From assembly GCA_001592805.2 (NCBI GenBank), contig CP051140.1, positions 2,233,501 to 2,297,500 of the forward strand: a stretch of DNA of 64,000 bases, read 5' to 3'. This DNA comes from Peltaster fructicola (lineage: Eukaryota > Ascomycota > Dothideomycetes). Under the pieces are notes generated by a model. The model did not search any database and was not told where the DNA came from. It saw only the letters and a list, made by a program, of their open reading frames with translations. The first letter of the stretch is position 1; each line of letters opens with the position of its first letter. Made by a program: the position numbers and the translations under genes. Positions 28,930 to 39,078 of this stretch are shown in pieces.

Positions 28930-29330
28930 ACTCACAAGATTGACTCATGAGAAGCCAATGGATCATGTTGGAAGTATGACTGCGCCGCACACTTCTGGCC
29001 CCCAACAGTCAGGACAGCTTCGTAGATTGGAGCTAGTGAAGGAATAGTCACATCTGTGCAAATAGTGGCCAAGGGTGTTGTGCACTCCTTGTTGCCATCT
29101 TGCCCACTGCCTTGAGCCCTCATGCTTGAGCAGAGATCCAGGGAAGAATCATTTGACCTTGGCGAGACGGCCCATCGAGACGCCCTTCTCGTCTATGTTA
29201 TAGCACTTGTTGGCTTGAATCTGATATCGAGCAACATTCTGCTCGAGAACGGCGAAGTCTTGCTTGTAGGAAGCCTCTGGGTCAGCCTTATGTCTTGCAG
29301 GGTCTGCAATTGTGAGGTACTGCTGTCAAG
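28930..29330 (-). mobile_element. decayed fragment of a Fot1/Pogo-type DDE transposase (Tc1-mariner superfamily)
   Basis: On the minus strand, about 400 bp translate to an internal piece of a CENP-B/Pogo-like DDE transposase. Around 29300-29165 it reads ADPARHKADPEA, then FAVLEQNVARYQIQANKCYN, then the catalytic-Asp motif NIDEKG and GRLAKVK, followed by a stop. After a frame change, about 29107-28935 reads SGQDGNKECTTPLATICTD and then PSLAPIYEA, matching the family stretch QDGNREW...ATICADGT..PP.LIY. No DNA-binding part, no C-terminal half and no terminal inverted repeats are visible, so this is a non-functional relic. It lies just upstream of the LRR gene and may sit in its promoter. Confidence 0.8.
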
Positions 29331-29797
29331 CCGATCCTTTGTCTGTTCTTTAAAGCAGCAGTGCAGTTTGTATTGGGCTCTTAGTCACCCAAGCTAGCAG
29401 CTCAGGCTCTCGCCATTGATGCTGTAGGACATGAGAGCCACTGAGACGGTGTGTCAAATGCTTGCTGAGCACTGATGCTGCTTGTTTTCCTTAACTGAGG
29501 TCCATCCGGCTCTCCCACCACTTACGCGCTTAACGAGGGTGCATTTGTCGAGATCAACCCTTCTCGCTCCTTCCAAGATACAAGTGGATTGCGAGGATGC
29601 CAAGAATTTAGTTGTCTCATCGATAGGAGCTATAATCTGCAAGATATCGCGCATTGAAGGTGGTGCGGTTGAGATTGGACGTGACAGTGAAGCGGAATAT
29701 TTTCCATGAACTGTTTCTGATTTCACTCCGCGAATGCCTCCCGGCTTCATAACTCTCTACTGCACAGCATTGAGCTACCTCCAGAAGGCACCCGGAA
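29331..29797. other. intergenic region
   Basis: No gene seen between the transposase relic and the APH-like gene; this is the promoter side of the latter. Confidence 0.45.
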
Positions 29798-30826
29798 ATG
29801 GTCTCCCTAGCTGATCTCAACTTCAACACTGCCGCAATTATCACGTCCAATGTGCAGAGCGCATTGCGAAAAGACCGCGAGTGCGATCTCGAGACGGTCC
29901 TGCGCCAAGCAGCCGATAAATATGCAAGGCGCAGAAAGCGTCGAACGGAAGAGAAAGAGACAGGCGACGAACGCCCCAATAAGTTACTTTGTCTTCCCTC
30001 ACCAGTGGTAGCTAGCGAGATTGAGATCTTGGTAGGCTTTGCACCGAGTGTGCTGCGGAAGTTCAACTCGCTCACTCATGACCAAGCTCTCGAGCTGCCA
30101 GCAGGAGATCTAAGTCCGGCGCAGGCTCTGGCGCATGTCGAAGCCGCGATACGGCTGTGCAATCCGTCGACCCGCCGCATGCAGACTAAGATCACATATG
30201 TTGGTGATGATATCGTTATCAAATCGGTCCTAGGACGGGATACGGTAGAAACATCAGCCATGCAGCTCGTCAGGAAACATTCCTCGATACCCATCCCTGA
30301 TCTGCTCGGCGCGGTGACTTCTGGCAAGAAAACATTCATTATCATGTCGCGTATGCCGGGCGAGCCTCTGTCAGAAGCCTGGTCCACTCTCACTCCAAGA
30401 CAAAAGTCATCGATACAGGAACAGCTTTCGGTAGTGTTGACGACGCTGAGGTCAATACCTGTCACAGCCGATGTGCTTGGCTGCGGCAATCCGTCAGTCT
30501 GTAAGGACATGCGCATGTACGTGCGACAGAGCGAGCACTGCATCCATGACGAGAGAGAGTTCAACGCTTTCCTCACATCAGAACCACGTCGTCGTATATC
30601 GCCTGCCTACGTCGAGCTGCTGCGGGATGCGGTACTGGGTACGGACAGCGTAATGGTCATGACTCATGGAGACTTTGCCGCAAGAAACATCCTGGTGACG
30701 AAAGACGATGACAAGGGAACTGTGGAACTGACCGCTGTGCTCGACTGGGAATGTGCAGGCACATATCCTGACTACTGGGAGGGAGTTCACCAGAATGCTT
30801 CAAGACACGCCATACAAAAAGGATGA
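29798..30826 (+). CDS. APH-like (aminoglycoside phosphotransferase fold) protein with a frameshifted C-terminus
   Basis: 342 residues as it stands. The N-terminal 100 residues are variable and basic. The kinase-like domain shows TYVGDDIVIKSV with its lysine, the hinge FIIMSRMPGEPLSEAW, the catalytic loop VMTHGDFAARNILV (HGDxxxxN) and the metal motif VLDWECAGTYPDYWE. Fungal relatives phosphorylate unknown small molecules. After DYWE the frame ends early in a changed tail. The sequence there has a perfect 4-bp tandem duplication, GGAGGGAG at 30778-30785. The other frame downstream stays open to 30908 and reads like the normal C-terminus (RMLQDTPYKKDDMLQYLPF). So the gene is either recently damaged or carries an assembly error. 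Confidence 0.75.
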   Translation: MVSLADLNFNTAAIITSNVQSALRKDRECDLETVLRQAADKYARRRKRRTEEKETGDERPNKLLCLPSPVVASEIEILVGFAPSVLRKFNSLTHDQALELPAGDLSPAQALAHVEAAIRLCNPSTRRMQTKITYVGDDIVIKSVLGRDTVETSAMQLVRKHSSIPIPDLLGAVTSGKKTFIIMSRMPGEPLSEAWSTLTPRQKSSIQEQLSVVLTTLRSIPVTADVLGCGNPSVCKDMRMYVRQSEHCIHDEREFNAFLTSEPRRRISPAYVELLRDAVLGTDSVMVMTHGDFAARNILVTKDDDKGTVELTAVLDWECAGTYPDYWEGVHQNASRHAIQKG

Positions 30827-31842
30827 TATGCTACAGTACCTGCCATTCCAGATGACTCCTCGCATTGCCAACCAGTTAGCGAAGCAAATCATGCTCAATT
30901 GCATATGAGGTCGGCTCTTGTGGTGCCGCAGGTACTGTATGCCTCAGCTTGAGCTTGGTCGCTGGGCGGTAGCTGAAGCGGCATATTGCACTGTTATCCT
31001 TACTGATCTTGCCTTTGAGAAGCTGCCCGCCGATGAGCTTGACGTGCTGTTTCAGCCGTCCGAAAGTAAGTCTGATTGCTGATCTCTGGTGCAGTTCCTC
31101 GTATGTTCGTGGAATCGAAGAAGGCCTCGTCCAAAGGCGCATCTGAATGCTCGAGCGTATCATCACGACCGAGTTCTGCTTCTTGGCAATCCATGTACCT
31201 GCGATCCTGATAGCAAAGACCATCATCGACTCACGTCGAAGAAAGGGTCCTACGGAATGCTCAACAGAAAGTGTTGAAGACTCATTTTCTGCATGCTTGT
31301 GTCAGTTTTAGTAGGTTGACTTGCTACCAGCTGGTCGTCTTTTGTTGGCTGTTTGGCTGCCATGTGGCCAACATCGAGCTCCCCGTCACAGGAGACACGG
31401 CGTAGTCCATTGTTCTTTGGCGCAGGATGTGTGTTGAGTAGTAGTCATTGAGAAGCTCGAGGCTCGTCCGCAGAGTGTGATGTATGATATTGACGCATTT
31501 CGACTAGATCTCTATGCAATGCTCAAGATAAGTCGTCCTGGGAGCCAGCAATAGGCATTCCTTGGAAGTCTGTCGACATTACTGCTGCATCAAGCTTGAT
31601 GCAGAAGAACTATATCATGTGCAAAGTATGTATATCTTCGTCGTATACGTTGCAACGAGCCCACGAGCTGCGTATATGTGATCAGCAGCGTGAGTTGTCC
31701 GCTCCGCACGACTGTAGTGGGTTGTCAATTGCTCGAAGACGAACACAATGCATGACTGACGATGTTGTGGATGACTAACAACGACCTCAGGCTTATGACG
31801 TTGCTTCCTCATCGACTACCTCTCTGCTCGCGTGCCTCGAAC
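30827..31842. other. intergenic region of about 1 kb with a captured gene fragment
   Basis: Contains the likely lost C-terminus of the APH-like protein (to 30908), a minus-strand open stretch of about 100 codons (30876-31226) that I do not recognise, and the second copy of the 32-bp repeat. The last 100 bp form the Memo gene promoter. Confidence 0.45.
31402..31433 (+). repeat. 32-bp direct repeat, copy 2 (ectopic)
   Basis: Identical to 28783-28814 inside the LRR gene. On the minus strand the flanking codons read LLLNTHPAPKNNGL, versus LLITHPAPKNNGL in the gene, so weak similarity extends beyond the exact block on one side. This suggests a copied or paralogous gene fragment rather than a dispersed element. 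Confidence 0.95.
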
Positions 31843-32964
31843 ATGTCTGCCAACGATAGAGTCCGAGAGGCCACTCACGCTGGATCATGGTATACAGCCG
31901 ATGGCTCTGAATTGAGCAAGCAGCTCGATGGCTGGCTCGCGGCAGTGCAAACGCCAGTTGAACTCATCGGACCTCTATCCAAAGGCCAATCAGTTGACAC
32001 ACTCCCAGTAGCCGGTGCAAGAGTCATCATAGGACCGTAAGTAGTGACAGTGTCAGGATAACATCACTGAGACGCCTTGCAGACATGCTGGCTACTCGTA
32101 CTCTGGACCGGCTGCAGCGTATGCATACAAGGCCTGGGACGTCAGCAAGGCGTGAGTACGACCGAGCTCACTTACCCAACGCTAATACACCAAAGCAAGC
32201 GCATCTTCCTGCTTGGACCGTCACATCACTTCTATCTGACCAAGGCTGCGCTCAGCAAGTGTACGCAGTATGAGACTCCACTAGGGTATCTTGCCATCGA
32301 CACAGAGACGACACTAGAGCTCGCCAAGACTGGACAGTTCGACTGGATGTCACAGTCTGTCGATGAAGACGAGCACAGTATGGAGATGCATCTTCCTTAC
32401 ATACACAAGATGTTGTCAAAGTAAGCACAGTACATGACGACCTCAATTAGCACTTACAGTAGCAGGACACATACGGAGCTCCCACGTCTGGTGCCAATCA
32501 TGATTGGCAATACGTCTGCAAGAACTGAAGAGAAGCTCGGCCAGATCTTAGCACCTTATCTCGCAGATCCCACCACAGCCTTCGTCATCTCATCAGACTT
32601 TGCACATTGGGGAACTCGGTTTCGTTACACGTACTTTCAACCAGCAACAGGCCCAGCACTCCAGCTCCCAGTGAAGAGAGCCCTCGATCGTCCGATCCAC
32701 GAGTCGATCAAGGCTGTCGATCTTGAGTGCATGGCAGAGTGCGAGAGTGGCAAGCATCGACGTTGGCTCTCGAAGCTCGAAGAGACAGGCAACACGGTCT
32801 GTGGTCGTCATCCTATCGGCGTCATCATGGCAGCCATCGAGGAGCTTCGTAAGCAGAACGAGCACATCGGCGAGTTCAAATTCGTCAGATATGAGAGATC
32901 AAGCTTGGTCAATAGTATCAGTGACAGCAGTGTAAGCTATGCAAGCGCATATGCTGTGATCTGA
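31843..32964 (+). CDS. Memo family protein (MEMO1/Mho1-like)
   Basis: A 328-residue protein in four exons: 31843-32036, 32083-32151, 32196-32420 and 32466-32964, with introns of 46, 44 and 45 nt. It matches the Memo fold, related to class III dioxygenases: REATHAGSWYTA at the start, GPHAGYSYSGPAAAYAYK spanning the first splice junction, LLGPSHHFYL, DEDEHSMEMHLPYI, VPIMIGNTSA, SSDFAHWGTRFRYTYF and CGRHPIGVIMAAIE. The His/Asp/Cys residues that form the metal/phosphotyrosine pocket in human MEMO1 appear retained. Yeast and animal relatives are linked to cell motility, redox and copper handling; the role in this fungus is inferred only. Confidence 0.93.
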
Positions 32965-33059
32965 GTAGATGTCATAATACATGGTTCTCGATTGCTCGTA
33001 TTCCTTGCGGATCTTAATGTCTTATCGTTCCTTCGTTGTGTTCTTCTTCCACGTTCCAA

Positions 33060-33753
33060 TCACCAGCGATCAGCACGTACATGTCGTGGCGTGGGAGAAG
33101 CACGCCCACTGTTGTTGTGGATGATTGGCTTGCTTGAGATCTTCTCCTTGGGACTATCTCGCTTCTGGACAGGGCTCACGGGCTCCTGGGCCTTGCGAAC
33201 TGGCTTTGTCTCGCGAGGCATGGTGAATATGTCTGTAAGGCGAGCTAGCGGCTTCACAGGGGTGTCCTTTGTCGAGGAGATGACTGTATATTGCTTGGAT
33301 ATAGGAGCGACGCTAGTAGAATGCTCGTCTGCAGGATCTATGACTTCTTCGGAAGTGACAGTTTGAGGCTGGTCGTCTGTAGGATGCGTGTGCTGTGGAA
33401 GGATGACGGCTGAAGACTGTTCGTCTGCAGGATGTTCGATGTGTGTGAGACACGATTCGGTCTGCTGTGACTGAGACACCGTTTGATCGTTGTAATAGAG
33501 ATGCTGTAGACGGTTGATGTTCGCCTGTGAGGCGGCAATGCTTGTTTGTATGATTGTAGGAGAAGGAGAGAAACGCAAGGAAACTGGTGAGAAATATAGA
33601 TGAGCGTCACCTTACGCAACGCCTGTGACTGAGGCCTAACGAGGGCGGCCTTCGACCATGCTTGGTCCAAGCGCCAAGGCAGCATGGAATGCTCGTCTTG
33701 GTTGTTAGCAGTGTGACTCACACAATCTTGTCTCGCAATCTTTCAGCTCTCAT
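33060..33753 (-). CDS. putative gene with three 16-residue tandem repeats, exon structure unresolved
   Basis: A 170-codon minus-strand exon ends at 33060. It is polar and probably disordered, with three in-frame 16-residue repeats (HPADEQSSAVILPQHT, HPTDDQPQTVTSEEVI, DPADEHSTSVAPISKQ) and a basic Pro-rich tail (PVSPVQKRDSPKEKI). There is no suitable ATG in the exon. An ATG at 33753 followed by RAERLRDKI and a GTGAGT donor could be the first exon, but I could not find an intron of normal length that keeps phase (a perfect-looking one at 33615-33584 is only 32 nt). Function unknown. Confidence 0.35.
33291..33434 (-). repeat. three tandem 48-bp units (imperfect)
   Basis: Units begin at 33434, 33386 and 33338 on the minus strand and share a core related to CTGCAGACGAG. 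The exact 48-bp (16-codon) spacing keeps one reading frame open through all three, which supports a coding role. Confidence 0.8.
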
Positions 33754-35043
33754 TCAATCGCATCAAAGGCACCAGAGGGTAGTTGTTGGTGTTGCATTCA
33801 TGGTGACAAGCAGGCTGCAGGCACCACAGCCAATTAGCAGGACGCAATGTCTCATGCAAGGACAAACCTCCGATTCCAGCAATGTCCATTGGACCAGCAT
33901 CCATGTCCTGCCTGTTCCTCCGAGCTAATTGTCGTCAGCTATGAGTCGACCGCGCAAGCGATCGCAGTGAGTCTTTCATGTCGCTAAGGTATGACGATCG
34001 AGAATCTTCGACGGAGGAGCAGCCTCACTTTTTGACGGAAGTGAGTGATCCAACATGCCAAGCCACTCGATCGGCATTGGCCGGCAGCATCCCGCATTGA
34101 TCAAGGCTGAGTGTCTTCTGCGGCCAAGGATGCAACACGATCGGGCCTCGCGGTTGTCATGACTCTGCTCATTGTCCTCTCCTCACCTCGCAAGTCGCGT
34201 CTCTCCTCATGTGAGTTCGCGCTATAGTGCTTTGTGAAGCACGGTTATCAGCCGGCTCGATGAAGCACAGGTAAAAGTATCGACAGGTTTCGGCTTGCCA
34301 AGAGACAAATATTGGGGTCTCCTTTCATCTGCAGAACAAGCTGATCTTCTTTGCAGCCTAACGACCGCGCAAGACGCGACGCGCACCCTGCTGACGTTCC
34401 CGTCGCTGCAGGCGGCATACAGGACACATCAAGACATCCATTGTCACATCTTGCTGACTTCCACGCAGCACATGGTTGTTCCAATGATGCCAAGACCAAC
34501 GAAGCCACCTTGTCGCTAGCCATCGGATTGGGCAAGCTCATTATTGCATCAAACTGTTTTATAGCTCAAAGCCTAGGACTCTACACTTTCTTCCGGCGAA
34601 GACAGTTCCAGTCGTCAGCAATACTGGCCGCCACAGACCTTGGCTAAACGCCTATTTCGACAAAATGATTCTTCGAAACATGTTTTGGGACGATCTAGCG
34701 ATTGTCTCGAGAAGACATGCATCCCAAAGGAGTCATACCCATGCTTGAGCCACATGGCGACACTCCTCATGGCTTCCACCACCGAAACCTACCTGAGGTA
34801 CACGTCTCCAACAGTTCAACCTCTCAGCTATGCAAAGGTCCACTGTCATACTCCCTGTCTTCACATCCTGCACCACATGGCTTTCGATAGTCGCTGCTCT
34901 GCGACAACATCAGCTATGTTCCGTAGGACAATCGTCTGATATAGACTCCATTCTCTCATGCTTCCTCTCACCTTCATCTCCATTTCCTTGTCACCTTCGT
35001 GACGTACTGTCTTTCTCTCATTTGCTTGGACATATTTGCATTC
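33754..35043. other. intergenic region of about 1.3 kb
   Basis: Only short overlapping frames, none with recognisable features. The right half should be the promoter of the large secreted hydrolase gene. The last 80 bp are pyrimidine-rich, as in a fungal 5' UTR. Confidence 0.45.
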
Positions 35044-38000
35044 ATGGAGCTCATCAGTTTCCTGCTGGCCATCGTGGCCTTCTCAAGCTTCGTTCATGCC
35101 CAGCAGTATATGGGTGACTTCATCAACAACTCTCTTCCCATCGTGCCTGGTGCTGAAATCACATTCTTTCGCATTCCCGATCCTGCTGGCAAGAACAAGA
35201 ATCTCACTCTAATCAATTACTACAGTCATGGCACGGATGGTAATCGCATCGTCGAGTCGAAGATTCAACGTGCAATCATCGTCATTCATGGACTAAACAG
35301 AGATCCTGGAACATACGAGTCCAACGTGAGTACTACATTTATCTCAGCAACCAGCCACTGACCATGGCAGGCCTTAAGCGCTCTCTACCAGATCACGAAT
35401 CCTGACATCAGCTTCGACACTGTCGCTGTCATCGCGCCATACTTCCCCAATGGAGACGACAAGAATGTCGGATATCCATGGAATGCTGGTGCTGCAGCAG
35501 GACTGGGCTCTTACACCAATGCCCTGGTCTGGCCTGGCTCACAGTGGTCTGCTGGCGGCAATGCTCAGTATCCTAATGCTCAGAAGGGAACAATCTCTTC
35601 GTACTACGTCCTCGACACCTTGATCAAGTACTTCGACGACAAGACTCTCTTTCCAAATGTCAAGCAGATCGTCGTTGCTGGCCACTCCCTAGGAGCTCAG
35701 ACAGTGCAGCGATATGCAGCTATCGGCAAACAGCTCAATACAAAATCGCCAATCTCATACTGGGTTGCGAATCCAAACAGCTATGTTTGGATGAACACTA
35801 CAAGGCCGTTCGATACATCGTCTTGTCCTACATATGACACATACCGCGAAGGCTACACCAACTTCACCACTTATCCAATGACCTACGCTACGGACCTTGT
35901 AGCGCAAGGGCGAGCTGCAATCCTCAGTAACTTCAACTCCAAAGCTGTTGCATATGCTCGGGGATTGCTAGATCTAGGCGACGATTCATCCTCATGCGCT
36001 CCCTTCACCACAGGTGGCAACAGAAATGAACGTTTCTTCAACTTCATCAAGACCTTTCCACCATCATGCACCAATCCATCAGGCACAAACTGCGATACAA
36101 TCGACCTCATCAATGTCGGTCATGACAGCGGACAAATGATGGCATCACCTGCTGGACAGGCGCGACTCTTCCTCGACAACTTCTATGGCAACGGCTCACG
36201 GGCATACGACTTTGGCTATCCACGTCAGCAGATCGGCGATGATCCATTTCCAGATCCAGCTCAGAACGGCAGCATCACCGTGGTCAACAACGGTACTTAC
36301 GCCGGAAACATGACCTACTTCGGCTGCTGGTCAGATCAGGACCCTGCTTCCCTCCCATACTTCGCCTACGACAACAGTTCTAACACTATCGAGGTCTGCA
36401 CTGCCACATGCAACTCCTTGGGCTATTCTATTGCTGGTGTGGAGTACAGCTCTCAGTGCTTCTGTGGCAACACTTTGACCTATAAGGCTCAACAAGTTAT
36501 TGACAGCTCGTGTAATTTCCAGTGCTCAGGCAATACCAATGAGACGTGTGGCGGCTTTAGTCGAATGTCCGTCTTCTCTAGAGGTACCCCAGCACAGTAC
36601 ACACCACCAAAAAACCTGGCTGCTGTGGGACCTTATCAGTACTCTTCTTGCGTGCTGGAGGTACCAGGCCGAGCTCTCACTGCAGCTGCCACAACCAGTG
36701 ACAGTCTCACTGTAGAGAGCTGTGCAGCCTTCTGCTCGGGTTACAAGTACTTTGCAACAGAGTACAAGAGCGAGTGCTACTGCGGAGACGTCCTTCAATC
36801 TGGAGCCAACGTCACAAGCAGTGGAGATTGTGGACTGACATGTTCTGGAAATCCCCTTGAGATCTGTGGTGGTGCCAATCGTCTTTCGCTCTACACACTG
36901 GGATCAGGCAGTAGTGTTCCTGCCACCAGCTCAACGATCTCTATCAGTACCATTAAGACAACATCTTCGGCAACTCCTTCAGCATCGCCAGTAGTCTGCC
37001 CAGCTTCGAACAACACAATCGTTGGCTCCAACGGTGGTTACTGGCTGGTGGAGTGTCAGTTGGACCATTACGGCGGCGACATGGGATACGTTGCGGTCAC
37101 CTCACTACAGGCATGTATCGACGCTTGTGCTACAACCCAAGGCTGCATCGATGTCAGCTTGTCAGGTACAGCCTGTTACATGAAGAACGCTCTCGGCCAG
37201 GGAAACATCAACACTGGCGTCAATGGAGCTAGATACATTGGTAATGTGAGCACCACTCTGAGCTCTGCCATCTCTTCAACATCAGCCATTGTGACCAGCA
37301 CAACTTCGTCGACTTCATTTGCGGTGCTCAGCTCGAGTACTCCTATATCGTCCAGCGCCGTGATGATCTCAACAGGCACATCGAGCATCTCGATATCAGC
37401 AACTGCCGCTCCCACTCCGATCTCTTGTCCTTCTGCCAACAGTACCATCGACAACGCATTCAACCAGAAGACGTTCTTGATCGAGTGTGGTATCGACCAT
37501 TATGCAGGCGATATGGGCATGGTATATGTCTCAGACTTCCTTGGCTGCATCAACGCTTGTGCCAATGCTACAGGCTGTGTTGATGTGTCTTTGAGCGGTC
37601 AAGCTTGCTACTTGAAGAACAGTGTTGGAGGACCAAACAACAACGGTGTCTGGGGTGCACGACTTGTGACAGTCACCTCGAGTGCAAGCTCTATATCTAC
37701 CACTGTGACGACTATTCCGGTACTCAGCACCTCAAGCATAACCACAAGCTCGACGGCTAGTACTTCAAGCAAGATGATCACTACTTCAACCGCATCATCC
37801 ACGAGCACGACTACAAGCTCTACGATTGCGACCATAGTAACATCAAGCACGGCGGCTGCGACATCCAGCTTGACAATCACCACTTCGAGTGCTACAAGTA
37901 CTACTGTAGTGACTACCACGACATCAGCAGCGTATAGCTCCGTCAGTGGCTATGCTTACCCAACACTCACCAGCGGCTTCCAGTACGTTGGCTGCTACAC

Positions 38001-38601
38001 TGATGGTGGTACCCGAGCATTCACCTACTCCAATGGATCCTCGTCCTCGACAACACCTCAAGGATGTGCCCAAACTTGTCGTGCACTTGGCTATCGCTAT
38101 GCCGGTACTGAGTACTCGTCAGAATGCTGGTGTGACAACTACTTGACCTCTGCAAAGGCATCAGACACCGATTGCGCCAACACCTGCAGTGGTGATGCCA
38201 AACAGAACTGCGGTGGTGGATACAGACTTTCGGTCACACAGGATATAAACTGGAAGCAGACACTCTTCACACGCCAGAAGTACAGTAGCTGGAATGTCGT
38301 CGGCTGCTATCAGGACAACGTCAACAGTCGTGTTCTTGGGAGTGTCGTGACTGTGGTTGGAGGCAACAGTAACACGACCATAGCCAACTGCCTCACAGCT
38401 TGTGCTGCGTCCGGATACAAGTACTGCGGCGCCGAGTACGCAAGTGAGTGTTATGGTTCTTCTACTGCTCCGACCACTTCAGTCCTGTCTGGCGACCCTC
38501 TAGCAGCTGGCTGTAATTATGCATGTGCTGCCAATAGCACTGAAGCTTGTGGTGGCAGCTCGAAGATCACAATTTACATCAACAACGGCACTGTTGTTTG
38601 A
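35044..38601 (+). CDS. secreted alpha/beta-hydrolase with WSC and PAN-like modules
   Basis: 1170 residues in two exons, 35044-35325 and 35371-38601 (45-nt intron). A signal peptide occupies residues 1-19 (hydrophobic, ending FVHA). Residues about 20-390 are an alpha/beta-hydrolase: AIIVIHGLNRDPGTYES, then the nucleophile elbow VAGHSLGAQ with Ser near 200, and a candidate catalytic His in NVGHDSGQ. Then come two WSC modules (about 407-497 and 515-604), a Ser/Thr linker, two PAN/Apple-like modules (about 634-719 and 776-861; both with HY.GDMG and CIDVSLSG or CVDVSLSG), a long Ser/Thr-rich stalk, and two more WSC modules (about 962-1052 and 1067-1163). Many N-glycosylation sites. No GPI or membrane tail. 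Probably a cell-wall or glycan-binding esterase/lipase-like enzyme. Confidence 0.9.
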
Positions 38602-39078
38602 GATGGTGACAAGAAATGACCAACATAAGAGCAATGGATGCAGGATGGCCAGAAGCTGCATGATGTTGCAAGAGTGCCCTGCCGATACATAGACGATGTA
38701 GTCGTTCTTTATCTATTGTCCTGCACAGCTGACTTATTTGATCGTGTAGGCTTGTTGACAGCATGGAATAAGCCGACATGAAGAGAGTTTGTGGCTGGTC
38801 TGTCCAACAGCACTGCGCTTCCAGTGTGAAGTTACAAATGACCCAGAAATGCTTGTGCCTCTCACTCATGATCTCCATGGACCACACGAGAAATGCATAT
38901 CGTGACAGTCGCCATGACGAGCTGCTCTTTCAGGCTGCTGTGCATGTGTGTGTGTGTGCATGTCCTCTGCCTGGGCGCCCGTGAGGCAGGACGCATTCGT
39001 CGCTGTATAGTTCGATATGCGAACGTCTTCAGAAGTAGAAAGGACCAACAGGATAGCTTCCAAAAATTTCTGTGCAGT
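38602..39078. other. intergenic region with a short TG repeat
   Basis: Lies between the convergent ends of the hydrolase and EVE-domain genes. It contains a (TG)7 tract at 38945-38958 flanked on both sides by TGCA. No gene seen. Confidence 0.5.

Noticed and set aside
30876-31226. Minus-strand frame of about 116 codons downstream of the APH-like gene
   Set aside because: It overlaps the likely lost C-terminus of that gene on the other strand and has no recognisable features or splice context.
37176-37919. Minus-strand frames rich in Val, Glu and Ile opposite the WSC hydrolase
   Set aside because: They mirror the Ser/Thr-rich stalk codons of the real gene on the plus strand.
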